Shown one piece after another: positions 17,432 to 28,497 of a stretch of 64,000 bases of DNA. The notes below the pieces were generated by a model. It was not told where the DNA came from. It made no database searches and was given only the letters and a program-made list of their open reading frames with translations. The stretch is taken from contig JAHEMZ010000004.1 in the NCBI GenBank assembly GCA_024643385.1, positions 17,513 to 81,512 on the forward strand, in the 5' to 3' direction. The stretch is from Flavobacteriaceae bacterium (GTDB lineage: Bacteria; Bacteroidota; Bacteroidia; Flavobacteriales; Flavobacteriaceae). Numbering within the stretch: position 1 is the stretch's first letter; each line of letters opens with the position of its first letter. The position numbers and the translations under genes were made by a program.

Positions 17432-18322
17432 CTATAGTTTGATATTATTCCAGTTAGTGCTTCTGGTGGGTGCAATTCTCTTAAGGTTTTCAACCAATGT
17501 ATTGATATCCACCTGAGGTCCCCCGCTAAAGATCTTTTCAATCTCATCCGACTTGGCATCGAAGAAAGTTCGCAATAAGTAAGAGTTTGGTCTGCGATCG
17601 TTCACTTTCTTAAGTGAATTCACCGCATTGATAATTCCCAACTTAGCCTCTTTGGGATTACTGTCCATTAGATCCAGCCCTAATCTGTGATACGTATACA
17701 TAGCTTGTCTAAACTCCTGGTATACATTAGAAATCACGGCGTCATTATATCGAAATCTGGACTGTGTTCCATCGGTAGCTTTCCAACCCTGGAAGTTACT
17801 TGATGCCGCCGTATTTACTATTTGTTTAGCGATATTGAAATAAGTATCTCCCCCGTTTAGGGCAAAGGAATCGGCATCCAAGCCTATAACGGTATACACG
17901 TGATAGGCAAGCACAGAGACTAAATTAGAATCGAAGGTGTTGATATTGAATACCAACGGCTGAAATTCTGTATATTCAAAGGTAAATTGCTTGTCGTTGT
18001 AATTATAGACAGGCGAGTCATACACCGATCCGAAAACAGTTCTTGAAGATTGAACCTGCAATGTGCCGGTAAAAGAAGTAGACTCAAAACTCTGAATAAT
18101 TAGCGTAAAGTTACAGTCAATTCGTTCTTGATTTTTTACTTCCTGAGTAGTCCATTGGGTGTTGTTAAGAAACTCTGTTAACTGGTCCTTAAGGGTTCGG
18201 AAAACTTGATAATTAGGCTGTCCTGTTTGTTCCGCATCAATGGTGACGGTAGCATTCAGTTCCTGCGCCTGAAGTTGTAGGGCTGAAACACAAAAAATGA
18301 GTAGCAGGTAAATTTTACGCAT
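17432..18322 (-). CDS. porD: PorD-like protein (DUF4835 family), T9SS-associated
   Basis: A 296-residue exported protein with a signal peptide (MRKIYLLLIFCVSALQLQAQ) and the DUF4835 pattern: ELNATVTIDAEQ, a beta-rich first half (YDSPVYNYNDKQFTFEY), and a helical end (YRQAMYTYHRLGLDLM-type segments, LLRTFFDAKSDEI). From memory of annotated flavobacterial genomes, this family lies between coaBC and recN and is named PorD, a type IX secretion component; its mechanism is not known to me. The start overlaps the end of coaBC by 8 bp, so the two are translated from one mRNA. The name rests mainly on family and position. Confidence 0.75.
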   Translation of the reverse strand: MRKIYLLLIFCVSALQLQAQELNATVTIDAEQTGQPNYQVFRTLKDQLTEFLNNTQWTTQEVKNQERIDCNFTLIIQSFESTSFTGTLQVQSSRTVFGSVYDSPVYNYNDKQFTFEYTEFQPLVFNINTFDSNLVSVLAYHVYTVIGLDADSFALNGGDTYFNIAKQIVNTAASSNFQGWKATDGTQSRFRYNDAVISNVYQEFRQAMYTYHRLGLDLMDSNPKEAKLGIINAVNSLKKVNDRRPNSYLLRTFFDAKSDEIEKIFSGGPQVDINTLVENLKRIAPTRSTNWNNIKL

Positions 18323-19526
18323 GAATCTTTTCTATTATGATTTGAATGATATCCTTGGCGACATCTCCTTTTTCCTTAACTCCGAAAGGATAAGTTTTAT
18401 TGCTTGCATCGATTAAGGTAACCTTGTTGGTATCTGCTCCGAAACCCACCCCTTCATCGTTCAGCGAATTTAAAACAATTAAATCTAAATTCTTTTTTTT
18501 GAGCTTTGTTTTTGCATTTTCCAACTCGTTTTCTGTCTCCAAAGCGAATCCCACTAAAAACTGATCTTGTTTTTCCACACCCAAAGAAGCGAGAATATCC
18601 GGGGTTTTTTCCAACTCCAGTGTAAGACCCGTTGTCATTTTTTTAATTTTCTGCACAGCCACCTGTTTGGGCCGATAATCGGCAACGGCGGCACTTAAGA
18701 TAGCAACATCACAGGAGACAAAATAGTGTTTGGCTTGCTCATACATCTCTTGCGCAGAAGTGACACTTATTTTTCGAATGGATTCATTATGGAGAGAAAG
18801 TGAAGTGGGGCCTGAAATCAAAACTACCTCAGCTCCTAAACGGGCTGATTCTTCGGCAATGGCATATCCCATTTTTCCACTGGAATGATTTCCAATAAAA
18901 CGAACCGGATCTATAGCTTCATAAGTAGGCCCGGCAGTGATAAGGAATTTCTTCCCTTTTAATGGCAATTTACGCGCTATATCTTCCTCCAGGAAGGCTA
19001 TAATGTCTTCAGGCTCAGCCATTCTTCCCTGACCCACCAACCCACTGGCCAATTCTCCGTGTGTGGCCGGAATGATCGTATTTCCAAAGCTTTGTAAAAT
19101 TTCAAAAGTTTTAAGTGTGGAAGGATGTTGATACATATCCAGATCCATCGCCGGAGCAAAATAAACAGGACACTTAGCAGAGAGATAGGTGGCGATTAAA
19201 AGATTATCGCTGTTGCCCTGAGCCATTTTAGAGAGTGTGTTCGCAGTAGCAGGGGCTATTAAAAATAAATCGGCCCAAAGGCCCAACGCTACATGGTTGT
19301 TCCATTGGGCATTTTCATTCTCCTCGTCCACAAAGGAAGAAAAAACTTCATTCTTTGAAAGTGTGGATAGTGTTAATGGGGTCACAAAATCCTTGGCGGA
19401 AGGGGTCATTACCACTCTTACCTCAGCTCCTTTTTTAACCAGCAGTCGCACCAAATAGGCACTTTTATAAGCGGCGATTCCGGCAGTAACGCCCAGTAGT
19501 ACTTTTTTACCGCTTATTACCGACAT
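18315..19526 (-). CDS. coaBC: Bifunctional phosphopantothenoylcysteine decarboxylase / phosphopantothenate-cysteine ligase
   Basis: CoaBC joins cysteine to 4'-phosphopantothenate and decarboxylates the product to 4'-phosphopantetheine in CoA synthesis. In 403 residues, the N-terminal flavoprotein half (about 1-185) has GVTAGIAAYKS, the conserved HVALGLWADLFLIAPATANT and PAMDLDMYQHPS. The C-terminal synthetase half has ITAGPTYEAIDPVRFIGNHS and SAAVADYRP followed by the K-rich loop KIKK. The length is normal. It lies 6 bp after rpoZ and overlaps porD by 8 bp. Confidence 0.95.
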   Translation of the reverse strand: MSVISGKKVLLGVTAGIAAYKSAYLVRLLVKKGAEVRVVMTPSAKDFVTPLTLSTLSKNEVFSSFVDEENENAQWNNHVALGLWADLFLIAPATANTLSKMAQGNSDNLLIATYLSAKCPVYFAPAMDLDMYQHPSTLKTFEILQSFGNTIIPATHGELASGLVGQGRMAEPEDIIAFLEEDIARKLPLKGKKFLITAGPTYEAIDPVRFIGNHSSGKMGYAIAEESARLGAEVVLISGPTSLSLHNESIRKISVTSAQEMYEQAKHYFVSCDVAILSAAVADYRPKQVAVQKIKKMTTGLTLELEKTPDILASLGVEKQDQFLVGFALETENELENAKTKLKKKNLDLIVLNSLNDEGVGFGADTNKVTLIDASNKTYPFGVKEKGDVAKDIIQIIIEKIHA

Positions 19527-19532
19527 GATCCT

Positions 19533-19868
19533 CTAGTTATCGATGGCTTCGTCCCGGGTATTTCTATGATAAATTTTATTCTCCAACCATTCCTGAACAG
19601 CTAAAGCATGTGGCTTTGGAAGTCTTTCATAGAATTTTGACACTTCAATTTGCTCTTTATTTTCGAATATCTCCTCCAAACTGTCATTGTAGGTAGCAAA
19701 TTCGTCTAATTTATCGATCAACTCCTTTTTAATGTCACCATTAATTTGAATTGCTCTTTTCGAAATGATCGAAATGGCCTCATAAATATTACCGGTTGGA
19801 GCATCAATCAAGTTCTTATCGATGGTCGTTGTGTTGATCGGTGCGTCTGAATTTTTAATATCGCTCAT
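19533..19868 (-). CDS. rpoZ: DNA-directed RNA polymerase omega subunit
   Basis: A 111-residue omega-like subunit of the Bacteroidota type. After a low-complexity N-terminus, TGNIYEAISIISKRAIQIN matches the omega core helix (compare NRFELVLVAAKRARQL in other phyla). The C-terminal part, with EVSKFYERLPKPHALAVQEWL, is typical of the flavobacterial form. It sits 6 bp after bamD and 6 bp before coaBC, the same position as rpoZ next to CoA genes in many bacteria, which supports the call. Confidence 0.85.
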   Translation of the reverse strand: MSDIKNSDAPINTTTIDKNLIDAPTGNIYEAISIISKRAIQINGDIKKELIDKLDEFATYNDSLEEIFENKEQIEVSKFYERLPKPHALAVQEWLENKIYHRNTRDEAIDN

Positions 19869-19874
19869 ATTCTT

Positions 19875-20678
19875 TTAATTAATTTCGGTATTTATTGTTG
19901 TAAGTCGTTTGTCTATTTCCAAAAGGATCTCATCCGCATCAGCCCTTCGATCACTTTCTCCGTAATATTTAATAAAACTGTCGTAATATTTTTTGGACGC
20001 TATTAATCGCTCCTCTATCAATCGTGGTAAACTATTAATGGCCAGTAAATAGGACGCTTCAAATCTTCCAAAATAAGCCTCTTTTCTATGCTTGGACCCG
20101 GGATGGTCTAAGATGAAATTTTCAAATGCCTTGATAGCCGACTTAAAGTCGGAAATCTTCAAATACTGACTGGCTGTTTCAAAATCTTTCTTTTCCAATT
20201 TTTCCTTCAGTTCCAATACCATGGCATTTGAACTCACCCGATAGGTTGAGTTTGGATACTTATTAATAAATTCCTGAAGTTTCTCAAGGGCAGTATTGGT
20301 TTCCTTCTGATCCAAAGAATACCTGGGTGATAATTCATAATAACTCTGAGCCGAGCGATAGGCGGCGATCTCTACACTGTCACTTTTTGGATACGAAATA
20401 ACGAAGCGTTCAAACTGATAACCGGCTAAATAAAAATCTTCCAAATTGTAAAACGTATTTGCATAACGGAACATCAAGGGCTCTGCCTGCGGCTTACCTC
20501 TGTAGACCGGAACGATCTGTTCCATTAAACCCAACGCCTTTTTATATTTACCCATTTTGTAGAGCGAATCTGCTGCTGCATATTTTTTAGCGGCATCATC
20601 CGATCGCATCAGCTTTTGGTAGTTGCTGCAAGAAAGTAGCGTGCATGCGGTAATTACTATTAAAAGGCTCTTTATCAT
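19875..20678 (-). CDS. bamD: Outer membrane assembly lipoprotein BamD
   Basis: A 267-residue lipoprotein of the BAM complex, which inserts beta-barrel proteins into the outer membrane. The signal MIKSLLIVITACTLLSC has its lipidation cysteine at residue 17. The rest is tetratricopeptide-like helices (AADSLYKMGKYKKALGLMEQ, MFRYANTFYNLEDFYLAGYQ, AIKAFENFILDHPGS). I chose the ATG at 20678; an in-frame ATG at 20693 would lie at the predicted transcription start and adds residues before the signal peptide. It heads the operon bamD-rpoZ-coaBC-porD(-recN-fabI). Confidence 0.92.
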   Translation of the reverse strand: MIKSLLIVITACTLLSCSNYQKLMRSDDAAKKYAAADSLYKMGKYKKALGLMEQIVPVYRGKPQAEPLMFRYANTFYNLEDFYLAGYQFERFVISYPKSDSVEIAAYRSAQSYYELSPRYSLDQKETNTALEKLQEFINKYPNSTYRVSSNAMVLELKEKLEKKDFETASQYLKISDFKSAIKAFENFILDHPGSKHRKEAYFGRFEASYLLAINSLPRLIEERLIASKKYYDSFIKYYGESDRRADADEILLEIDKRLTTINTEIN

Positions 20679-20697
20679 GGTTTTAAAAAACATCGTG

Positions 20698-20731
20698 CAA
20701 AAGTAGTGAATAAAACGTGATTACAAAAACT
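20698..20731 (-). promoter_or_regulatory. Promoter of the bamD operon (-33 and -7 elements)
   Basis: On the minus strand AGTTTTTG (20731-20724) is separated by 18 bp from TACTTTTG (20705-20698). This fits the -33 TTTG and -7 TAnnTTTG elements of the Bacteroidota primary sigma factor. Transcription should begin around 20692-20694, right at the upstream in-frame ATG, which argues for translation from 20678. Confidence 0.8.
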
Positions 20732-20811
20732 AATTCTTTGGCTAAAATATTGCCTAATCTTAATTGGAATCCTTATTTCTGAAAAGTTTAACGGAATTAG
20801 CTATCCGAAGT

Positions 20812-21687
20812 TCAATATTCAGCCACAAATGACTTTATTTTTGATCGAAGAGCATCACTAATTCCCACAAGTGGTAATCTTAACTCATCACCACACACTC
20901 CTAACTCCTTGAATACTGCCTTAATTCCTGCAGGATTTCCTTCCGCAAAAATATAATCAATGGCCGGAGCCAATTTATAATGAAGGGCATAGGCTTGATC
21001 CACCTTCCTTTGTAATCCTAAACGAATCATTTCAGAAAAATCCTTCGGAAATCCTTCGCCTATCACGGAGATCACTCCTGCACCACCGGCAAGCACCATA
21101 GGAAGTGCTATCATATCGTCTCCGGAAATCACCATGAATTCTTTTGGAGCCATCGAGATCAAACGCATGGCCTGTACTAAGTCACCCGCAGCCTCTTTGA
21201 TGGCGATGATAGTATCGAAATCATTTGCCAACCGAATGACCGTTTCGGGCAACATATTACTGGCTGTACGACCCGGAACATTGTATAAAATAATGGGTTT
21301 TGGGGAGGCTTTAGCGATGGCTGCAAAGTGCTGGTAAATTCCTTCCTGAGTAGGTTTATTATACATGGGAGACACAGAAAGAATCGCACTAAATGCGGAT
21401 AAATCATTTTGCCGAAGCTCTGCAATAACAGCATCCGTATAATTTCCCCCAACACCCAACACCAACGGCAATTTTCCCTTATTGGTTTCAATTACCGTAT
21501 CGATCACCAATTGCTTTTCAAGCTTTGACAGGGTCACACTTTCCGCAGTGGTACCCAATACTACCAAATAGTCAATTCCGTTCTCCATCTGGTATTGTAC
21601 TACCCGCTTCAATCCCTCAACATCCACCCTTAATTCAGGAGTGAACGGAGTTATTAAAGCGACACCTGTACCGAAAAGTGATTTCAT
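20812..21687 (-). CDS. dapA: 4-hydroxy-tetrahydrodipicolinate synthase
   Basis: DapA condenses pyruvate with aspartate semialdehyde, the first step towards diaminopimelate and lysine. The 291-residue TIM-barrel protein shows [10 protein letters not shown], the substrate motif LGTTAES, the active-site tyrosine Y135 in [10 protein letters not shown], and the Schiff-base lysine K164 in IAIKEAAGD. The length is normal. The ATG follows directly on the stop codon of the DUF6913 gene, so the two form an operon. Diaminopimelate epimerase (dapF) of the same pathway is at 39.5-40.2 kb. Confidence 0.96.
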   Translation of the reverse strand: MKSLFGTGVALITPFTPELRVDVEGLKRVVQYQMENGIDYLVVLGTTAESVTLSKLEKQLVIDTVIETNKGKLPLVLGVGGNYTDAVIAELRQNDLSAFSAILSVSPMYNKPTQEGIYQHFAAIAKASPKPIILYNVPGRTASNMLPETVIRLANDFDTIIAIKEAAGDLVQAMRLISMAPKEFMVISGDDMIALPMVLAGGAGVISVIGEGFPKDFSEMIRLGLQRKVDQAYALHYKLAPAIDYIFAEGNPAGIKAVFKELGVCGDELRLPLVGISDALRSKIKSFVAEY

Positions 21688-22203
21688 CTATATCTTGTTC
21701 AAAATGGTTACATATTTTTTAAGTTCTTCTTCAAAGAAGCGAAGGTCATGTGCCGGAACATGAATCAACAGATCAAATAAACGCTGATCAGAATTTTCAC
21801 TTCCCACTTTAAATTTCGCTTTACTTCTGGAGACCAAAAGATCCAATAATTCATGCTTACCTTTATAAAGAGTTACCAACATGTCGAAAGATGTTTCCAA
21901 GAATTCCACCGCATTTAGGTTGTTTATCTCCCCTTTCCAATTGAAATCCTTGTTATCGATTTGATTTTGCCGAAGAGAAGGTAATTTCTTTTTCACTTCA
22001 ATATAAGTGAAAACCTGTACATTTTTAGGCATCAGACCAAAGGGCTTATACCAATCGTACAAGCGTTCAAAGTCAGGCACCACCGCTTCATCTACTAAAA
22101 ACCCCAATGTTCTTAATTTGGAGTTCATCTGAGACAAATCACGTTGCTTTAAGTTCCTCTCTGTATGCCTTTTAAGCGACTTTCTTTTTAATTTTTCAAA
22201 CAT
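21688..22203 (-). CDS. DUF6913 family protein
   Basis: A 171-residue protein with a basic N-terminus (MFEKLKRKSLKRHTERNLKQR) and a conserved globular part with LRTLGFLVDEAV, FNWKGEINNLNAVEFLETSF, DMLVTLYKGKHELLDLLVSRSKAKF and the acidic end FEEELKKY. It resembles what is annotated as DUF6913 in Flavobacteriaceae. No function is known and no catalytic motif or membrane segment is seen. The ATG at 22203 was chosen because an in-frame ATG at 22227 overlaps the -7 box. It is transcribed with dapA. Confidence 0.75.
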   Translation of the reverse strand: MFEKLKRKSLKRHTERNLKQRDLSQMNSKLRTLGFLVDEAVVPDFERLYDWYKPFGLMPKNVQVFTYIEVKKKLPSLRQNQIDNKDFNWKGEINNLNAVEFLETSFDMLVTLYKGKHELLDLLVSRSKAKFKVGSENSDQRLFDLLIHVPAHDLRFFEEELKKYVTILNKI

Positions 22204-22226
22204 GTTCGAAACCCGGATCGTTATCA

Positions 22227-22234
22227 CAAAAGTA
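22227..22234 (-). promoter_or_regulatory. -7 box (TACTTTTG) of the DUF6913-dapA operon
   Basis: The minus strand reads TACTTTTG, 23 nt before the chosen ATG at 22203. No clear -33 element is seen at 17-20 bp. It is one of six identical TACTTTTG boxes found upstream of genes in this window. Confidence 0.6.
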
Positions 22235-22262
22235 CGTTTTTCATGCTAAAAAAAGGATTGTT

Positions 22263-24341
<2,079 letters not shown>

Positions 24342-24360
24342 TTTAAAAAAATTAAAACTT

Positions 24361-26973
24361 TTAATTTTTCACAAAACGTTTGGTATAGGCCATTCCATTA
24401 GAAACAAATTGCACATAATAAACACCTGACGCCAAAATAGACACATCGAAGGTCATGCTGCTCTTGGAAACATCCAGGTCTTGGACCAAGACCCCGAGGG
24501 AGGTAAATATAGAAATTTCGTCGTATTGCCCTTTCAAAATATCAATATTAACCACTGAATTGGTTGGATTGGGATATAACTTAATATTCATACTAGCCTG
24601 TTGAGCAAAGTTCTCCAGAACTTCTTTATTAGTAGTTGAAATAGGAGCTAGTGCGTTATCGCCGGTAATAATTACTTGGTCAAACCAAAGTTGATCATTG
24701 TTCGAATTACCGTTCGTTCTAAAACGAAGACGGTTGTTCCCATTGAACGTAAAATTCCCACCATTGGTCACCACAATATTTCCATTATAGAAGGTACCAT
24801 TCTGCAATTCGCCTCCGTTAAGATATTCCCCTAAAAGTTGGTAAGAAGACCCGTTAAAGAATTCGATGATCAGTCCTTCCCCATTTTCCATACTCGTTGC
24901 ATAGAAGTGAAATTCTATATTAATTTCCGTATTCCCTGTTAAATCAAGGGCTGGAGATACTGTATTGGAAGTTGAAGATCCGTCTCTAAGTTTTATGGAT
25001 GAGCTTCCTTCATAAGAATTTATGGAAGTTTGCCAACTACAATCATTTCCACCATTAGACCATCCGTCAAATCCGGTTTCAAAATAATAGGCTGCTATTT
25101 CTCCCGGATTGGATCCACCACCCTCTAAGGTTGTAAAAGTAGTATTTGCGTTTCCTGAAACATTACCGGCGGCATCTTCTGCATTCACTGACGCTGCATA
25201 CAGCGTTAATGGGGACAGCCCGGATACATCAAAGGAGGTATTCGAAGACGTACCGACCACATTTCCATCGATGGAAATATTATAATGATCCACACCTACA
25301 TTGTCGGTAGAGGCATTCCAGTTCAGGGTAGCACCGCTGGCCGTTATATTACTGGCTACTAGATTTGTTGGATTAGAAGGAGCTTCCGTATCCGGCGGGC
25401 CTGCTTGGATCTGAAAAGCACCCACCACTCCTTTTCGTCCGCTGTTATAGTATTCGTTAATGAACCAGAAAGTTTGATCATCAGAGGGATCGACATCTAT
25501 TTTACTGTAATCGCCGTAACGAGTTCCAGGAATCTTACCGTTCCCATTGCGAATTAGACCTTCGCTAACAGTCATTGTTCCAAGTGGATCGGTACTAAGT
25601 CTACCGGTAAAGTAAGAACTGATATATACCGTACCCGGCGTATTAGGTCCGGACATGGAGGTATATCCCATACCTATATTCCCTTGACCATCCATCGCTA
25701 AACTTGCATGCCATGCATGTCTGCCGTCGGGAGCGGTATAGGTTCCTTCTTGATACAAAGACCAAGGCTGATTATCTCCGTTTTGACGGAATTCATACCA
25801 ACGAACTCCGGCTAGTTCTCCACCCCCTCCGTCGGTATCCACCACAAAATTAAATACAGCAGAATTATGATTTGCATACTTTCGGAATTGAGCTTGATTC
25901 ATGATGGTTGCTTGCAATGCATCCACACTGATCTTTCTTCCACCACCAGGTTGTTGAAGGTTAACAAAACTACCATTGTCAAATACACTGATAAAGGGTG
26001 TCGTATTGATCTGTTGTGGATTCGAGATAGTTGAGTTGGCAGGGGTATTCCAATTGACATCAATAGTCCATAATTTAATATGGTCTTGAGATACTCCCGA
26101 CCAAGCATCATCCTGTAAATATACTATGGTAGCACCTCCTGCGGCCGGTAAATTACCATTGGTAACATTCAAGGCCTGCGGACTAAAAAATCCGCTGGTC
26201 ACTAATCCGGGTAAGTTGAAGCCAATGATCTGTGCCGAAGGACTGCCATTTAGCATTGCCGAGCGTTCCAAAGCCCAGACTTTATTATTCCCGCCGGTAT
26301 TTTCGGTGATGTAATATCCGTCACTCCAAACCGAAAGTTTTTGATAATCCTGAATGGCTGAAATAGTATAAACGTACCAATCTGATGTGATTGGGTTCGA
26401 ACCTGTAGAAACCGCTATTTGTGCGCCATTATTTATGCTTAAAAAGGTTACTACCCAGCGGTCGGCTGCATTGTCATAGGATACGGTGAGATCACAGCAC
26501 CCACCATTCGGAAAAATGGCAGGATTCGGAGCCGTGGGGGGTCGTAATACATTTCCCGATTTGTCGTAAATAGCAAATCCGGTATTAAATACAACAAATA
26601 CATGATTTGGACCGATCGCCAAAGAAGGATCGGTGGGTTGTGAACTGGAAGTATAGGCATCGAATACCACACTTGGTGGAGCCACACGAACGCTTTGTTC
26701 CATTTCATGTCTGTTTCGAACAAAATAATCATCTTCGGTTTGCGGATCTTGTCCCGCAACAATTTGATTGGCGATAGAACGTTTGTCTTTAGCCTCTCTG
26801 TTTAAATTTTCCGCAGGCACCATATCTTGGGGTCTTGATGCCATGGAGGTAACATATTCCACAGAGGAAATTGTTCCTTGATAAACAGCTTTATTTTCAG
26901 CATTCTCCTGTGCCCAAAGGACACTCGAAAACGATACAAAAAACAAAGCAATAAGTACGTTTTTAATTTTCAT
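24361..26973 (-). CDS. T9SS-sorted secreted protein with fibronectin type III domain
   Basis: An 870-residue exported protein. The signal peptide is MKIKNVLIALFFVSFSSVLWAQ. Residues of about 100-520 form a large domain beginning near PTDPSLAIGPNHVFVVFNTG with propeller-like strands (WVVTFLSINNGAQIAVSTG). A fibronectin type III domain follows (about 530-620, PTNLVASNITASGATLNW), then a jelly-roll-like segment (about 630-775). The T9SS type A sorting domain is at the end (NIKLYPNPTNSVVNIDILKG ... YTKRFVKN). No active-site motif is recognised; binding or adhesion is possible but unproven. It is a single-gene unit with its own terminator. Confidence 0.88.
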   Translation of the reverse strand: MKIKNVLIALFFVSFSSVLWAQENAENKAVYQGTISSVEYVTSMASRPQDMVPAENLNREAKDKRSIANQIVAGQDPQTEDDYFVRNRHEMEQSVRVAPPSVVFDAYTSSSQPTDPSLAIGPNHVFVVFNTGFAIYDKSGNVLRPPTAPNPAIFPNGGCCDLTVSYDNAADRWVVTFLSINNGAQIAVSTGSNPITSDWYVYTISAIQDYQKLSVWSDGYYITENTGGNNKVWALERSAMLNGSPSAQIIGFNLPGLVTSGFFSPQALNVTNGNLPAAGGATIVYLQDDAWSGVSQDHIKLWTIDVNWNTPANSTISNPQQINTTPFISVFDNGSFVNLQQPGGGRKISVDALQATIMNQAQFRKYANHNSAVFNFVVDTDGGGGELAGVRWYEFRQNGDNQPWSLYQEGTYTAPDGRHAWHASLAMDGQGNIGMGYTSMSGPNTPGTVYISSYFTGRLSTDPLGTMTVSEGLIRNGNGKIPGTRYGDYSKIDVDPSDDQTFWFINEYYNSGRKGVVGAFQIQAGPPDTEAPSNPTNLVASNITASGATLNWNASTDNVGVDHYNISIDGNVVGTSSNTSFDVSGLSPLTLYAASVNAEDAAGNVSGNANTTFTTLEGGGSNPGEIAAYYFETGFDGWSNGGNDCSWQTSINSYEGSSSIKLRDGSSTSNTVSPALDLTGNTEINIEFHFYATSMENGEGLIIEFFNGSSYQLLGEYLNGGELQNGTFYNGNIVVTNGGNFTFNGNNRLRFRTNGNSNNDQLWFDQVIITGDNALAPISTTNKEVLENFAQQASMNIKLYPNPTNSVVNIDILKGQYDEISIFTSLGVLVQDLDVSKSSMTFDVSILASGVYYVQFVSNGMAYTKRFVKN

Positions 26974-27063
26974 AAAGTTGATGTTAAGTGATAAAATTCC
27001 TACAATTTACATTTTGTACCGAACTGTATACTATTCTTTTTCATTTTTTCGATGAAAAGTAAG

Positions 27064-27085
27064 ATGGCTTCATTTCTGAAGCCAT
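27064..27085. terminator. Probable terminator after aqpZ
   Basis: ATGGCTTCA and TGAAGCCAT form a 9-bp stem with a TTTC loop, 18 bp past the aqpZ stop codon. The tail on the minus strand is only moderately T-rich, so the call is tentative. Confidence 0.5.
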
Positions 27086-27103
27086 TCCTTAAACCTAATT
27101 TAT

Positions 27104-27805
27104 TCAATCGTCAATGAACACTTTTCGCACCAATGCTGCGGCAATTCCACCCGCAACCGGCGCAACGATAAAGAGCCAAAGTTGTTGCAACGCCAATCCG
27201 CCGGCAAAAAGAGCCGGTCCTAAGCTACGAGCAGGATTGACAGAAGTTCCTGTAATAGGAATGACCACCAAATGAATAAGCACCAAGGTTATCCCAATGG
27301 CTAACCCCGCCATTTGCGGAGATGCATTCTTCGCTGTAGTTCCAAAAATGACCATTAAAAACAAAAAGGTAAATACAAATTCTGCGATAAAAGCTGACTG
27401 CATAGAATAGTTTCCTAAATAGCCTTCGCCCCATCCGTTACTACCCAATCCCCACTCAGGCATGGAGAAACCGGCACCTCCACTTAGGAGAAGATACAAA
27501 ACCCCTGCCGCGACAGTTGCTCCTATGCATTGTGAAATCACATACCCAACGGTATCTTTGGTTGATAATTTACCGGCGATGCGCATTGCAATAGAAATCG
27601 CCGGGTTAATATGGCACCCTGAAACAGGACCAATGGCATAGGCCATCGCCACTACTGCCAGTCCAAAAGCAAAAGATATTCCTAATAGACCTATTCCCGA
27701 AGGTCCGGTCGCCGAAACCCCGGCAATGGAGGCAGCTCCACAACCGAATAATACCAATGCGAAAGTGCCAAGCCCTTCCGCTAAATATTTTTTTGATGCA
27801 CTCAT
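27104..27805 (-). CDS. aqpZ: Aquaporin Z-type water channel
   Basis: A 233-residue, six-helix MIP-family channel of the inner membrane. The two half-helix signatures are NPAIS (N67) and NPARS (N190). The selectivity-filter arginine R193 follows the second NPA and a histidine, H178, sits in LVLIHLVVIP, the combination found in water-selective AqpZ rather than glycerol facilitators. Each half starts with the typical E in AEGLGTFALVLFG and AEFVFTFLFLMV. It stands alone, between two other minus-strand genes. Confidence 0.93.
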   Translation of the reverse strand: MSASKKYLAEGLGTFALVLFGCGAASIAGVSATGPSGIGLLGISFAFGLAVVAMAYAIGPVSGCHINPAISIAMRIAGKLSTKDTVGYVISQCIGATVAAGVLYLLLSGGAGFSMPEWGLGSNGWGEGYLGNYSMQSAFIAEFVFTFLFLMVIFGTTAKNASPQMAGLAIGITLVLIHLVVIPITGTSVNPARSLGPALFAGGLALQQLWLFIVAPVAGGIAAALVRKVFIDD

Positions 27806-27872
27806 AAATGAAAATGGTTTTAGTTAATTGATTAAATTTAAAAGAATTACCTCTTTAGAAATATCTTTTGTT

Positions 27873-27880
27873 CAAAAATA
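27873..27880 (-). promoter_or_regulatory. Candidate -7 box of aqpZ
   Basis: The minus strand reads TATTTTTG (TAnnTTTG), about 67 nt before the aqpZ ATG. No firm -33 element is visible, since the upstream sequence runs into the end of the LOG-family gene. Confidence 0.4.
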
Positions 27881-27906
27881 AAGTGTAAAAGTTAATAAGT
27901 TGATTA

Positions 27907-28497
27907 TCAACTGCGATCAGGATTTAACCATTTCGGAATTTCGGGAGATTTAAATTCCTGCATTTTTATAAGGAGTGCATCGATGTCATGATCGACTAAA
28001 AGCAAGTTAAAATTCTCCATTTTGAGGAGACCTTTCCTTACCATGTTTTCTAGTAATTGCAACAAATCATCATAAAAATGATTCACATTTAAAACACCTA
28101 TAGGTTTGTCATGAAGTCCTAATTGTAACCATGTAAGCATTTCAAATAATTCTTCTAAAGTTCCCATTCCGCCGGGCAATGCAATAAAGCCATCGCTTTC
28201 TTGCTGCATGCGCAATTTTCGATCGTGCATATTATCGGTCGTGATCAGTTCTGTTAAACCCAAATGAACGACCTCTTTCTTCTTTAGAAATTCGGGGATA
28301 ATACCGATGACCTTTCCGTGATGATCCAACACAGATTTGGCCAAGAGTCCCATGATCCCAATTTTGGCAGCACCATAGACCAGCGTTATTTCCCTTTCAG
28401 CAAAAGTTTTACCCAATCGCATGGCCGACTGATGAATAGCATGATCATTTGATTCACTACTACCACAAAAGACACATATTTTTTCAAGTTTTTTCAT
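27907..28497 (-). CDS. LOG family protein (TIGR00730; nucleoside monophosphate phosphoribohydrolase type)
   Basis: A 196-residue Rossmann-like protein of the lysine-decarboxylase-like (LOG) family. Members split a nucleoside 5'-monophosphate into base and ribose 5-phosphate, including cytokinin riboside monophosphates. It contains VFCGSS at the N-terminus, YGAAKIGIMG, the signature PGGMGTLEE (residues 108-116) and the preceding MHDRKLRMQ. The start overlaps the end of prmC by 14 bp, so they share an mRNA. The physiological substrate is unknown. Confidence 0.85.
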   Translation of the reverse strand: MKKLEKICVFCGSSESNDHAIHQSAMRLGKTFAEREITLVYGAAKIGIMGLLAKSVLDHHGKVIGIIPEFLKKKEVVHLGLTELITTDNMHDRKLRMQQESDGFIALPGGMGTLEELFEMLTWLQLGLHDKPIGVLNVNHFYDDLLQLLENMVRKGLLKMENFNLLLVDHDIDALLIKMQEFKSPEIPKWLNPDRS

